Shown here: positions 44,228 through 53,121 of the stretch, one piece after another
Position numbering within the stretch: position 1 is the first letter of the stretch
Layout of the letters: every line of letters starts with the position of its first letter
Assembly (NCBI RefSeq): GCF_000763375.1
Contig: NZ_JPSY01000003.1
Span: 124,001 to 188,000 of the forward strand
Source: Microbacterium profundi
GTDB taxonomy: Bacteria > Actinomycetota > Actinomycetes > Actinomycetales > Microbacteriaceae
Reading direction: 5' to 3'
Length of the DNA stretch: 64,000 bases
Translations under genes and position numbers: made by a program
The notes under the pieces: generated by a model
Databases searched by the model: none
What the model was told of the DNA's origin: nothing
What the model saw: the letters and a program-made list of their open reading frames with translations, nothing else

Positions 44228-45666
44228 GGGTCTTCTCAGATGACGGTGTAGGTCGGCCGGGCGCGTCGGTCCGCAGATAGACGTCGAGGTCTCCCGACGA
44301 CGGAGGTTCCTACGCCATCCATCGGAAAGACCTCGACGTGCCCGACGCTACCCCGCCGGCCGGCTTCGGCCGCCCTGACCTGACCGCCTTCGCTCGACTC
44401 GACGGCCTCGGTCTGAGCGTGACCGGACAACGACTTGAACCGGATCGTGCGGTCCTCGCGTGCCGCGTGGTGGAACCAGATCAGTGGTGCCGACGGTGCG
44501 GCAGCGAAGGCGCTGCTCGTGACACCGTGATCCGGCGGTTGGCCCACGAGCCGCTGGGCTGGCGACCGACCGTGCTGGAAGTTGTAGTGCGCCGCTACCG
44601 CTGTGCAGACTGCGGACACGTGTGGCGCCAAGACACCAGCGCCGCGGCGGAGCCACGCGCGAAGCTCTCGCGCACCGGGCTGCGGTGGGCGCTGGAAGGG
44701 ATCGTGGTCGCACACCTCACCGTCGCCCGTGTCGCCGAGGGACTCGGGGTCGCGTGGGACACCGCCAACAACGCGGTCCTGGCCGAAGGCAAGCGGCTGC
44801 TGATCAACGACCCCAAGCGGTTCGAGGGCGTGAAGGTCATTGGCGTCGATGAGCACGTCTGGCGCCACACCAGGCGTGGCGACAAGTACGTCACCGTGAT
44901 CATCGACCTCACCCCGGTCCGCGATGGCGCCGGCCCAGCAAGGCTGCTGGACATGGTCGAGGGCCGGTCGAAGGCGGCGTTCAAGACCTGGCTCGCCGAC
45001 CGCGACGACGCCTTCCGTGACGCGGTCGAGGTGGTCGCGATGGACGGCTTCACCGGGTTCAAGACCGCCGCTGCGGAGGAGATCCCGGACGCGGTCACGG
45101 TGATGGATCCCTTCCACGTCGTGCGCCTGGCCGGTGACGCCCTCGACAGGTGCCGGCGCCGGGTCCAACTCGCGATCCACGGGCACCGTGGGTTCAGGGA
45201 CGATCCGCTCTACAAGTCGCGGCGCACGCTGCACACCGGCTCGGACCTGCTCACCGACACGCAGAGCGACAGGCTACGCGCGCTGTTCGTTGATGACGCT
45301 CACGTCGAGGTCGAGGCGACCTGGGGTGTCTACCAGCGCATGATCGCCGCCTATCGCCACCAGGACCGGCAACGTGGCCGCGAGCTCATGGAGAAGCTGA
45401 TCACCGACCTCAGCGCCGGCGTCCCCAAGGTGCTCACCGAGCTCACCACCCTGGCCCGGACCCTGAAGAAGCGAGCCGCCGACGTGCTCGCCTACTTCGA
45501 ACGACCCGGCACCAGCAACGGGCCGACCGAGGCACTCAACGGACGGCTCGAACACCTGCGCGGCTCCGCACTCGGGTTCCGCAACCTGACCAACTACATC
45601 GCCCGAAGCCTGCTCGAGACCGGCGGCTTCAGACCCCAACTCCTACACCCCCGATTGGGATGAGCC
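44228..45666 (+). mobile_element. complete ISL3-family element
   Basis: 1439 bp, usual for the family. Left end GGGTCTTCTCAGATGACGGT at 44228; right end at 45666. The left repeat matches the right one less well than the outer remnant's left repeat does. No target duplication spans this copy alone. Confidence 0.85.
44338..45663 (+). CDS. ISL3-family transposase
   Basis: 441 residues, GTG start. N-terminal zinc binding CRRCGS...CADCGHVW; helix-turn-helix LTVARVAEGLGVAWDTANNA; DDE acidic residues in KVIGVDEHVWRHT, VVAMDGFTGFK and the late Glu in GPTEALNGRLEHLRG. The stop is 3 bases before the right end. It looks fully functional. Confidence 0.95.
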   Translation: MPDATPPAGFGRPDLTAFARLDGLGLSVTGQRLEPDRAVLACRVVEPDQWCRRCGSEGAARDTVIRRLAHEPLGWRPTVLEVVVRRYRCADCGHVWRQDTSAAAEPRAKLSRTGLRWALEGIVVAHLTVARVAEGLGVAWDTANNAVLAEGKRLLINDPKRFEGVKVIGVDEHVWRHTRRGDKYVTVIIDLTPVRDGAGPARLLDMVEGRSKAAFKTWLADRDDAFRDAVEVVAMDGFTGFKTAAAEEIPDAVTVMDPFHVVRLAGDALDRCRRRVQLAIHGHRGFRDDPLYKSRRTLHTGSDLLTDTQSDRLRALFVDDAHVEVEATWGVYQRMIAAYRHQDRQRGRELMEKLITDLSAGVPKVLTELTTLARTLKKRAADVLAYFERPGTSNGPTEALNGRLEHLRGSALGFRNLTNYIARSLLETGGFRPQLLHPRLG

Positions 45667-45674
45667 TTGAATGG
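45667..45674 (+). repeat. right target-site copy of the ISL3-type insertion
   Basis: TTGAATGG, 7 of 8 bases equal to 40644-40651. Methyltransferase coding resumes directly after it. Confidence 0.75.
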
Positions 45675-46034
45675 TTACAGACCGACCTGACGACCTGGCG
45701 TCCGTCGGCGCAGTACGACCTCGTGACATCGGCGTTCATGCACTCCCCCGTCGATTTCCCACGGGAGGCCATCCTGCGGCGTGCCGTGTCTGCAGTCGCA
45801 CCGGGCGGACGGCTGCTCGTCGTCGGACACGGCGGCTTTCCGCCCATGTCTGAGCATGTGCACGACACCGAGATCCCGCCTTTCCCGACTCCCGACGAGG
45901 TGCTGGCATCGCTTGATCTGCCCACCGGATGGATCGTAGAGGCGAACGCGCTGATCGAGCGGACGGTGAAGTGGCGTGATGAAAAGGACGTAGTCCTCGT
46001 GGACACAGTTCTGCGCGTGCGCCGGGTCGATTAG
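45675..46034 (+). pseudogene. class I SAM methyltransferase, 3' part (split by insertion)
   Basis: Reads LQTDLTTWRPSAQYDLVTSA, FMHSPVDFPREAILRRAVSA, VAPGGRLLVVGHGGFPPMSE to VLRVRRVD. These are the central and C-terminal motifs missing from the 5' part. Joined to codon 99 at 40651 it gives an intact 218-residue TehB-like methyltransferase. Confidence 0.93.
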
Positions 46035-46075
46035 ACACGGCGCACGCGCAGGCTCGCTCTCAGGTCGAAAGCGGC

Positions 46076-46456
46076 TCAGCTGTTCCGGTTCGCGCTGGGC
46101 CCGGGCTGGGTCTTGGAGAACAGCACGACGATGATCACTGTGACGCCGACCACGACGTGCGGCAGCCACACGTTGAGCGCTTCGCCAGCGAAGCCGAAGA
46201 TCCAGGGCGAGAGTGCGAGGAACAGGCTCGCCACGATGTCGAACACGAGGTGAACGGGCATCGGAATGAGTCCGAAGGGGCCCCATTCGTACTTCGTGAA
46301 GAGGCTGTAGACGATCAGTCCGACGCCGAGCACGATCGGGATGACGACGGCAGGTCCTCCGACCCCGGCGAACCCGAACAGCCACGGCGCCGCGATGAGC
46401 GCGATGCCGACGAGGTAGTCGAGGACGCCGTGAACCTTGGTGGGGATGAAGCGCAT
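46076..46456 (-). CDS. SPW repeat membrane protein
   Basis: 126 residues, four membrane segments in two related halves: LIAAPWLFGFAG and LALSPWIFGFAGE are the SPW motifs. Starts MRFIPTKVHGVLDYLVGIAL with AAGGAGGAAT upstream. The family is often near stress or envelope genes; its function is unknown. Confidence 0.88.
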   Translation of the reverse strand: MRFIPTKVHGVLDYLVGIALIAAPWLFGFAGVGGPAVVIPIVLGVGLIVYSLFTKYEWGPFGLIPMPVHLVFDIVASLFLALSPWIFGFAGEALNVWLPHVVVGVTVIIVVLFSKTQPGPSANRNS

Positions 46457-46547
46457 GATTCCTCCTTGAGTATGGCCGCGGTATCGCGGCTGTCATCAGA
46501 GGTTCGGCGCAGTGGGGAAATCGGATGGGATGCCGACGAGAGGATTA

Positions 46548-46754
46548 TCACGCTGAGTCGGAATCTCCGTCCGCTTCCGGCATCCCCGGGCCCGGTCCTG
46601 GCCGCACCGCCGCGTCTTCGGCGACGTCCACCCGTGTGACGCCCTCACGTTCGGTCACTTCCACCCGCGGCGCTGCATCGGCCTCGGTGGCGTCTGGCGC
46701 CGTCGTGAGTTGATCCTCGCGCTTCCGCTCCTTGCTCATCTCTTCGTGTGACAC
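46548..46754 (-). CDS. small acidic hypothetical protein
   Basis: 68 residues from GTG (VSHEEMSKERKREDQLTTAP), with GAAAGGA 6 bases upstream; ATG five codons later is an alternative. Asp/Glu/Ala/Pro-rich with VEVTEREGVTRVDVAEDAA, probably disordered. No family recognised. Upstream of the SPW gene on the same strand. Confidence 0.5.
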   Translation of the reverse strand: MSHEEMSKERKREDQLTTAPDATEADAAPRVEVTEREGVTRVDVAEDAAVRPGPGPGMPEADGDSDSA

Positions 46755-47011
46755 ACCGCATCCTTTCGTCCGGGGTTCCCCAGCGTATGCGTGGGCGGGT
46801 CCGGAGAGCAGGGGCTTGTCGTCAGCGGTCGACATGGCTATGCGATGGGCCCGGTCGCGGTTCACGCCTTACCCGCATTTTTCACTGCTACGGTGAGCGA
46901 AGTCGGCATCTTGCCGGCGTCAGGGAAGACTTCTTGTCGACCAACGGGCCCGTTCTGGCCATTTCGTTCTCCGTCGCCTCCTCTGGATCACCTTGAGGAG
47001 ACCCGATTCCC

Positions 47012-48166
47012 GTGCACCCGTACACCCGTTCAACAGACTCCCGCACAGACGCCGACGCAAGATCGCTTCCGACACTGCCCATCGGTTCGACCGCCATCGT
47101 CTACTGCGAGGCGCAGTTCGCCGAACAGGACGGCAAGACCGCCAACGGCCTGGTCCGTCATTCCGAGAAGTACGAGATCCTCAGCGTCATCGACAGCCAC
47201 CACGCGGGGGCGGATGCCGGGACTGTGCTCGACGGCGTCGCCAACGGCATCCCGATCCTCGCGAGTCTCACGGAAGCCATAGCGCACGCCGGCAGCACGC
47301 CGGATTACCTCATCTGCGGCGTAGCGCCAGCGGACGGGCTGTTGTTGGACGCGCAGCGGGTCGTACTGCTCGACGGCGTCGCGCGCGGCATGCACATCAT
47401 CAACGGCCTGCATGAGTTCCTCAACGACGACGCGGAGTTCGCCGCGGCCGCGCTCCTCGCCGGCGTCACGATAACTGATGTGCGTCGACCCAAGGACAAG
47501 AAGGACCTCCATCTCTTCTCCGGGCGGATCTTCGACGTCACCTGCCCGAGGATCGCGGTTCTCGGCACGGATGGCGCGGTCGGCAAGCGGACCACCGCGA
47601 CGTTGCTCGTCCAGGCGCTCAACGACCGCGGCATCCGCGCCGTCATGGTCGGCACAGGCCAGACCACCATCATCCAGGGTGGCCGCTACGGCGTGGCACT
47701 TGACGCGCTGGTGCCGCAGTTCTGCTCCGGCGAGGTCGAGAACCAGGTCGTCGCGGCCTTCGAAGGCGAGAATCCCGACATCATCATCGTCGAAGGTCAG
47801 GGCGCGCTCAGCCACCCCGCGTACCTGACCTCAGCGCACATCCTGCGCGGCAGCCGACCGGCGGGCGTGATCGTGCAGCATGCACCGGGCAGGCGCGTGC
47901 TCGGCGACTTCCCGATGATGCCCATGCCCGACGTCGCCAGCGAGGTCGCACTCATCGAGTCGTTCGCCGACACCAGGGTGATCGGCGTCACCGTCAATCA
48001 CGAGAACCTCACGGATGCGCAGATCACGGATGCCATCGACGAGATCGAACTAGATCTGGGGGTTCCCGCGACGGATCCCCTGACGCGCCCGCTGAGCAAC
48101 CTGGTCGACATGGTGCTGCAGGCGTTCCCTGAACTGTCGACGGCGCTCACGCAGCGATCGGCCTGA
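47012..48166 (+). CDS. DUF1611 family P-loop protein (DgcN-like)
   Basis: 384 residues, GTG start. DUF1611 N-terminal domain (TAIVYCEAQFAEQDGKTANG, HHAGADAGTVLDGVANGIPI) and C-terminal P-loop domain (RIAVLGTDGAVGKRTTATLL, QTTIIQGGRYGVALDALVPQ, IIVEGQGALSHPAYL). Related DgcN proteins are linked to D-glutamate metabolism together with an enolase-like racemase, which is absent here. It stands alone on plus, so the substrate is unclear. Confidence 0.8.
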   Translation: MHPYTRSTDSRTDADARSLPTLPIGSTAIVYCEAQFAEQDGKTANGLVRHSEKYEILSVIDSHHAGADAGTVLDGVANGIPILASLTEAIAHAGSTPDYLICGVAPADGLLLDAQRVVLLDGVARGMHIINGLHEFLNDDAEFAAAALLAGVTITDVRRPKDKKDLHLFSGRIFDVTCPRIAVLGTDGAVGKRTTATLLVQALNDRGIRAVMVGTGQTTIIQGGRYGVALDALVPQFCSGEVENQVVAAFEGENPDIIIVEGQGALSHPAYLTSAHILRGSRPAGVIVQHAPGRRVLGDFPMMPMPDVASEVALIESFADTRVIGVTVNHENLTDAQITDAIDEIELDLGVPATDPLTRPLSNLVDMVLQAFPELSTALTQRSA

Positions 48167-48221
48167 CGAAGTCGCCTTACTCGGCACCGATGTCCGCGGC
48201 CGCGGGTAGCGTCTCTATCTG

Positions 48222-48647
48222 ATGGTCAAGAACGCTGCCCTGCCCGGCCCCTGCACTCTGTGCGGAGACAGCCGCGGACGCCGAGTTGCAGGATCATGGA
48301 CATGCTCCGCGTGCGGCTGGCGTTACGGCGATGTGCCGGATGCTGACCTGCCGCTCCCCCGCATCGATGTCGTCTATTACCTGCGATTCGACCGTCGGGT
48401 GAAGATCGGCACGAGCATGCGTCCGCGGCAGAGGCTCGCCAGCATCCGCCATGATGAACTCCTGGCCTTCGAACGCGGCGACAGGTCCGTCGAACAACAG
48501 CGCCATCGTGAGTTCGCGCATCTGCGCGAGGGCGGCGAGTGGTTCACATTCAGTCGTGAACTCCAGGCTCACATCTCGCGGGTTCGAGCGAGCGGAGATC
48601 CCTGGCGACTCCACGCGCGTTGGCTGAGCGAAGCGCTGCGCGCATGA
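48222..48647 (+). CDS. GIY-YIG/T5orf172-like protein with N-terminal zinc ribbon
   Basis: 141 residues. N-terminal CTLCGDSRGRRVAGSWTCSAC is a zinc ribbon. VVYYLRFDRRVKIGTSMRPR, QRLASIRHDELLAFERGD and EFAHLREGGEWFTFS match the T5orf172/MUG113 branch of GIY-YIG nucleases. It is not next to a restriction or mobile system. The stop lies in a palindrome shared with the convergent gene. Confidence 0.75.
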   Translation: MVKNAALPGPCTLCGDSRGRRVAGSWTCSACGWRYGDVPDADLPLPRIDVVYYLRFDRRVKIGTSMRPRQRLASIRHDELLAFERGDRSVEQQRHREFAHLREGGEWFTFSRELQAHISRVRASGDPWRLHARWLSEALRA

Positions 48648-48659
48648 CGCTTAGCGTCA
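48645..48659. terminator. palindrome holding both convergent stop codons
   Basis: TGACGC-TTA-GCGTCA: the first TGA ends the plus-strand gene and the last TCA is the stop of the minus-strand gene. A short 6-bp stem could slow both polymerases. Confidence 0.4.
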
Positions 48660-49214
48660 ACGAGCCCATCCGTAGCGGGAGATCAGCGCCGCGGCCACGC
48701 GATCGTAGAGCGCCCGCTTCAGCACTGCTGCCTCGCGTCGCATCCCGCCCTCGTGCACGCTGTAGAGCTGCTCGATGTCGACCCACGACTCCCGTCCCTG
48801 TGCATCCCAGGCGCCACTGCCGATGGAGAGGTAGTCCGTGTCCCCATCGTGTGCCTTGCTCGTCATCCGCACCGCGTACACGCGGTCTGCGGACTGCCGA
48901 CCGATCACCAGAACCGGGCGGTCCTTGCCCCTACCGTCGTTCTCCTCGTAGGGAACCCACGTCCAGATGATCTCGCCGGAATCCGGAGCGTCGTCCTTCG
49001 CAGGGCTGTAGCCGAGCTGCAGGTCTGTGATGAGCTCGGGATCGACCCGCACGGTCTCGCGCCCCCGCAACTGCCCCGCGTCGCCGCCGTTCGGAACAGT
49101 GACAGACGCACGCGAACGCCCCGCCTCCTTCTCAGGAGAGCGGGGCGTTCGGGATGTCAGTGCCTTCAGGACGATGTCGGCGAGTTGAGACAGGATGCTC
49201 TTGGAGGAGGTCAC
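48657..49214 (-). CDS. PemK/MazF-like protein
   Basis: 185 residues, GTG start. The first 65 residues are a polar lead; then IIWTWVPYEENDGRGKDRPV, LVIGRQSADRVYAVRMTSKA and WVDIEQLYSVHEGGM match the MazF/PemK fold with the RPxLVIG strand. No antitoxin gene is next to it, so it may be a domesticated RNase or a regulator. The amt gene lies upstream, 28 bp away. Confidence 0.75.
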   Translation of the reverse strand: MTSSKSILSQLADIVLKALTSRTPRSPEKEAGRSRASVTVPNGGDAGQLRGRETVRVDPELITDLQLGYSPAKDDAPDSGEIIWTWVPYEENDGRGKDRPVLVIGRQSADRVYAVRMTSKAHDGDTDYLSIGSGAWDAQGRESWVDIEQLYSVHEGGMRREAAVLKRALYDRVAAALISRYGWAR

Positions 49215-49242
49215 CCCGTCACCCTATCGGCGACCCTGCGGA

Positions 49243-50481
49243 TCAGGCGTCGACCAGCGCGTACCCTTCTTCACCGTGGACGACCGAGTCGACACCGGCG
49301 ATCTCGTCCTCGTTCGTGATGCGGAAGCCGATCGTCTTCTGAATCGCGAAGCCGATGATGAAGGCGACGACGAACGAGTAGATCAGCACACCCAGTGCGG
49401 CGATCAGCTGAACCGCGAGCTGACGAGCGTCGCCGCCGACGAGCAATCCGGTCTCCGAAGCGAAGAAGCCCAGGTAGATCGTGCCCAGCAGACCGCCGAC
49501 GAGGTGGATGCCGACGACGTCGAGCGAGTCGTCGAAGCCGAGTCGGAACTTCAATTCGACCGCGAGAGCACACACGATACCGGCGAGGGCGCCGAGCAGC
49601 AGCGACCAGCCCGGAGTCAGGTTGGCGCAGGCCGGAGTGATGGCGACCAGACCTGCGACCGCACCGGAGGCGGCACCGACCGAGGTGGGCTTGCCGTCCT
49701 TGATCTTCTCGATGAGAATCCAGCCGAGGATGGCGGCAGCCGTCGCACCCAGCGTGTTCAGTCCGATCAGGCCGACACCGCCCATGTCGTCGGACAGCCA
49801 CTCCGCACCCGCGTTGAAGCCGAACCAGCCGAACCACAGCAGGGCCGCACCCAGCAGCGTCAGCGGCACGTTGTGCGGCTTGAGGATGCCCTTCTGGAAT
49901 CCGATGCGCTTGCCGAGCACGAGAGCGAGGGCGAGAGCGGCAGCACCGGCGTTGATGTGCACTGCCGTGCCACCGGCGTAGTCGATCACGGCGATGCCGC
50001 TGTCCTCACCGAACAGGGTGGTGCCGAGGTTCATGATCCAGCCACCGCCCCAGACCCAGGCGGCGATCGGGAAGTAGCCCACCGTGGCGAAGATGCCGGC
50101 GAAGATCAGCCAACTGCCGAACTTGGCGCGATCCGCGATGGCGCCCGAGATCAGCGCGACCGTGATGATCGCGAAGGTCGCTCCGTACGCGACGCCGAGG
50201 AGTGCGACGTTCGACCCTTCACCGGCTGCGAGACTGCTCAGACCGAAGTCGGCGAACGGGTTGCCCGCGAACTGCGTCGGGCTCTCCACTGCACTCATCG
50301 AGAAGCCGAACAGTATCCAGAGCACCGCGACCAGTCCGATGGAGCCGAAGCTCATCATCATCATGCTGACCACGCTCTTCGCCTTGACGAGACCGCCGTA
50401 GAAGAACGCGACGCCTGGTGTCATCAGAAGGACCAGCGCTGTCGCGGTGATCGCCCACGAGATGTTGCCGGGAGCATCCAT
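49243..50481 (-). CDS. amt: ammonium transporter
   Basis: 412 residues, 11 membrane segments. NISWAITATALVLLMTPGVAFFYGGLV is the conserved start (first 20 shown in parts), FAGIFATVGYFPIAAWVWGG the central filter region, DYAGGTAVHINAGAAALALA the signature with the pore His, and GIHLVGGLLGTIYLGFFA the second pore His. No glnK or glnD follows. GlnR-like boxes lie 85-120 bp upstream. Confidence 0.95.
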   Translation of the reverse strand: MDAPGNISWAITATALVLLMTPGVAFFYGGLVKAKSVVSMMMMSFGSIGLVAVLWILFGFSMSAVESPTQFAGNPFADFGLSSLAAGEGSNVALLGVAYGATFAIITVALISGAIADRAKFGSWLIFAGIFATVGYFPIAAWVWGGGWIMNLGTTLFGEDSGIAVIDYAGGTAVHINAGAAALALALVLGKRIGFQKGILKPHNVPLTLLGAALLWFGWFGFNAGAEWLSDDMGGVGLIGLNTLGATAAAILGWILIEKIKDGKPTSVGAASGAVAGLVAITPACANLTPGWSLLLGALAGIVCALAVELKFRLGFDDSLDVVGIHLVGGLLGTIYLGFFASETGLLVGGDARQLAVQLIAALGVLIYSFVVAFIIGFAIQKTIGFRITNEDEIAGVDSVVHGEEGYALVDA

Positions 50482-50565
50482 AGGAAAACCTCACATCCGA
50501 AGTAATTGAGAGCTTCAGTGTGGCGATGCCCGATTTCCGGGATGCGCAGTGAGTGTTTCCGACCG

Positions 50566-50601
50566 GTTACAGCCGTGAGCCGGGTGTAACCATCGCGTTA
50601 C
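50566..50601 (-). promoter_or_regulatory. GlnR-like boxes upstream of amt
   Basis: GTTAC (50566-50570), GTAAC (50586-50590) and GTTAC (50597-50601). The last two form GTAAC-CATCGC-GTTAC, a perfect GTnAC-n6-GTnAC. The site overlaps the zapE stop codon and sits about 85-120 bp before the amt start. Control by a GlnR homologue is inferred. Confidence 0.6.
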
Positions 50602-51644
50602 GCGATGCTGGGCTGCTGCGCAGAATGTGTGAGTGCGTTGAGCCTGGAAATGGCGCGAAGATACTTCTTGCGGTATCCACCGCCCAGCATCTCTTCCGCG
50701 AAGACCTGATCGAGGCTCACACCGGTCGCGACGATCGGAAGCTGCGCGTCGTAGACGCGGTCGACGAACGCGACGAAGCGCAGCGCCTCCGACTGATCGG
50801 TGAGCACCTGCACGTCGCGGAGGCCGACGAGCGACAGTCCGTCGATCAACCGGATGTACCGAGACGGGTGCACCTTGGCCAGGTGACGGATGACATCTCC
50901 GAAGACATCATCGGATGCCGTCCCCGATGCAGCCGCGATGCGCTGGGAGTACGCGGCATCGTCCAGCGCGACGGCATGACCGTCCAGCGCACGCTGGCGG
51001 AAGTCGACTCCGTCGATGCGGATGGTCTCGAAGCTGTCCGACATCGCGTGGATCTCGCGGAGGAAGTCCTGTGCGGCGAAGCGGCCCTCGCCGAGGGCAT
51101 TCGGCGGGGTGTTCGAGGTGGCGGCGAGGCGGGTGCCCGTGCTCACCAGCTCTCCGAGGAGCCTCGTCATCACCATCGTGTCACCCGGATCGTCGAGTTC
51201 GAACTCGTCGATGCAGATCAGATCAGCACCGCGGAGAAGGTCAACGGTGTTGCGGTAGCCGAGCGCTCCGACGAGAGCGGTGTACTCGATGAACGAGCCG
51301 AAGTACTTCCGCCGTGCCGGCATCGCGTGGTAGATCGATGCGAGCAGATGGGTCTTGCCGACGCCGAAGCCACCATCCAGGTAGACGCCAGGCTTCAGCT
51401 CGGGCTCCTTCTTCGCACGGCTGAAGAGGCCTCCGCGCTTGACGGGCGCTCCGCGCCCTGCGAACTTCGCCAGCAATGCCTTCGACGCAGCCTGGGAGGG
51501 GAACTCGGCATCCGAGCGATAGCTCTCGAACGTCGCGTCGTCGAACTGCGGGGGCGGCACCAGACTCGCGAGCATCTCGGGTCCGGTGACCACCGGCTGG
51601 CGCTCGGTGAGGTGCGCGACGTCAGGGCTGGTCGTGTCGGTCAT
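50598..51644 (-). CDS. zapE: cell division ATPase ZapE (AFG1-like)
   Basis: 348 residues. Walker [21 protein letters not shown], Walker [20 protein letters not shown], and the family segment [18 protein letters not shown] with [15 protein letters not shown]. ZapE proteins act at the division ring; AFG1 members also handle misfolded proteins. AGGAAA precedes the ATG. The stop overlaps the amt control region. Confidence 0.92.
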   Translation of the reverse strand: MTDTTSPDVAHLTERQPVVTGPEMLASLVPPPQFDDATFESYRSDAEFPSQAASKALLAKFAGRGAPVKRGGLFSRAKKEPELKPGVYLDGGFGVGKTHLLASIYHAMPARRKYFGSFIEYTALVGALGYRNTVDLLRGADLICIDEFELDDPGDTMVMTRLLGELVSTGTRLAATSNTPPNALGEGRFAAQDFLREIHAMSDSFETIRIDGVDFRQRALDGHAVALDDAAYSQRIAAASGTASDDVFGDVIRHLAKVHPSRYIRLIDGLSLVGLRDVQVLTDQSEALRFVAFVDRVYDAQLPIVATGVSLDQVFAEEMLGGGYRKKYLRAISRLNALTHSAQQPSIA

Positions 51645-51773
51645 TCGTTTCCTGTGTCGAAGTCTTACAGAACGGGTGCCAGGCGCTCGGAACGGCTCTA
51701 TCGTCTAAGGGACGGCTCAACACTACGCCGTCCCAGCCAGAGCCTTCGCTCGCACCTCACCCCGGAGCGCCAC

Positions 51774-52670
51774 GTGACCATCGAGTTCGATTCCTCATCC
51801 GAGAAGTTCGCCGAGTACGCCGAGCCAGGACGGCTCGTCACCACCGAATGGCTTGCAGCACACCTCGGCGAGCCTGGTCTGGTCGTCGTCGAATCCGACG
51901 AGGACGTGCTCCTCTACGAGACGGGTCACATTCCGGGCGCCGTGAAGGTCGACTGGCACACCGAGCTCAACGACCCCGTCGTGCGCGACTACGTCGACGG
52001 AGAGGGCTTCGCCGCTCTGCTCAGCCGCAAGGGCATCTCCCGCGACGACACCGTCGTGATCTACGGCGACAAGAACAACTGGTGGGCGGCATATGCGCTC
52101 TGGGTCTTCTCGCTCTTCGGCCACGAGGACGTGCGCCTCCTCGACGGTGGGCGCGACCGCTGGATCGATGAAGGTCGCGAGATCACCACCGACCGCACCG
52201 AGGCGACGCCGACCGAGTACCCGATCGTCGAGCGCGACGACTCGGCTCTGCGCGCCTACAAAGACGACGTCGTCGCCTTCATCGGCAGCGGACCCCTCAT
52301 CGACGTCCGCTCCCCAGAGGAGTACAGCGGTGAGCGCACCACTGCTCCGGCGTACCCGGACGAAGGGGCACTGCGGGCTGGGCACATCCCCACCGCACAG
52401 AGCGTGCCGTGGGCGAAGGCCGTCGCAGAAGACGGCGGCTTCCGCACCCGCGCGGAACTCGACGCGATCTACCGCGACGGAGCGGGTCTCAATGACAGCG
52501 ACGACGTCGTGGCCTACTGCCGCATCGGTGAGCGCTCCAGCCACACCTGGTTCGTGCTCAAGCACCTGCTCGGGTTCGAGAACGTGCGCAACTACGACGG
52601 ATCCTGGACGGAGTGGGGCAGCGCGGTGCGTGTGCCGATCGTCACCGGCAACGAGCCAGGTACCCTCTGA
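51774..52670 (+). CDS. sulfurtransferase with two rhodanese domains
   Basis: 298 residues from GTG ([15 protein letters not shown]). N-terminal domain: [20 protein letters not shown] and [20 protein letters not shown], with Asp replacing the catalytic Cys. C-terminal domain: [28 protein letters not shown] and the active loop [13 protein letters not shown] with the catalytic Cys. It moves sulfane sulfur to a thiol acceptor. The sufE gene starts 10 bp later, so they are an operon. Upstream frame extension into the zapE side is rejected. Confidence 0.93.
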   Translation: MTIEFDSSSEKFAEYAEPGRLVTTEWLAAHLGEPGLVVVESDEDVLLYETGHIPGAVKVDWHTELNDPVVRDYVDGEGFAALLSRKGISRDDTVVIYGDKNNWWAAYALWVFSLFGHEDVRLLDGGRDRWIDEGREITTDRTEATPTEYPIVERDDSALRAYKDDVVAFIGSGPLIDVRSPEEYSGERTTAPAYPDEGALRAGHIPTAQSVPWAKAVAEDGGFRTRAELDAIYRDGAGLNDSDDVVAYCRIGERSSHTWFVLKHLLGFENVRNYDGSWTEWGSAVRVPIVTGNEPGTL

Positions 52671-52680
52671 GCGTGTGAAA

Positions 52681-53121
52681 ATGGCAGGGATGAGCACCAC
52701 ACACGTTCCTGACCCGCTCGCGGAGATCCGCGACGATTTCCTCGAGCTCCCGGAGGACGAGCGCCTTCAGCTGCTGCTGGAGTTCTCCAACGAGCTCCCA
52801 GAGGTGTCGGAGGAAGTCGCGAACCATCCGGAGATGTACGAGCGCGTCGCAGAGTGCCAGTCGCCCGTGTACATCTACGTCGAAGTCCACGACGACGTCG
52901 TCACGATGCATGCGACAGCGCCGCCTGAGGCTCCGACGACACGCGGTTTCGCCAGCATCCTCGTGCAGGGCATCACCGGTCTGACGGCCGACGAAGTACT
53001 CGCCATCCCCGACGACTTTCCTCAGTCGATCGGTCTGACCCGCGCGGTCTCACCGCTGCGCATCGGCGGGATGACGGGGATGCTGATGCGCGTCAAGCGG
53101 CAGGTCGTTCAGAAGCGCTGA
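52681..53121 (+). CDS. SufE family protein
   Basis: 146 residues from the first ATG; GTG at 52675 or ATG at 52690 are alternatives and no ribosome site decides. IRDDFLELPEDERLQLLLEF, then RVAECQSPVYIYVEVHDDV with the sulfur-accepting Cys, and RGFASILVQGITGLTADEVL are typical. SufE takes persulfide from a cysteine desulfurase; here it is coupled to a rhodanese protein. The stop abuts the convergent hydrolase stop in TGATCA. Confidence 0.9.
   Translation: MAGMSTTHVPDPLAEIRDDFLELPEDERLQLLLEFSNELPEVSEEVANHPEMYERVAECQSPVYIYVEVHDDVVTMHATAPPEAPTTRGFASILVQGITGLTADEVLAIPDDFPQSIGLTRAVSPLRIGGMTGMLMRVKRQVVQKR

Larger units (their letters stand above)
40652..45666 (+). mobile_element. compound ISL3-type insertion (5.0 kb) with cargo
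   Basis: The outer ends are inverted repeats: GGCTCTTCCCAGATGAGGG at the left and GGCTCATCCCAATCGGGGG, read inward, at the right, with a near-perfect 8-bp target duplication. Inside lie a 166-bp ISL3 left end, about 3.4 kb of cargo (GlxA-like regulator, monooxygenase, tRNA-Thr fragment, IS3 element), and a complete ISL3 copy. The whole block split the methyltransferase gene. Confidence 0.85.
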
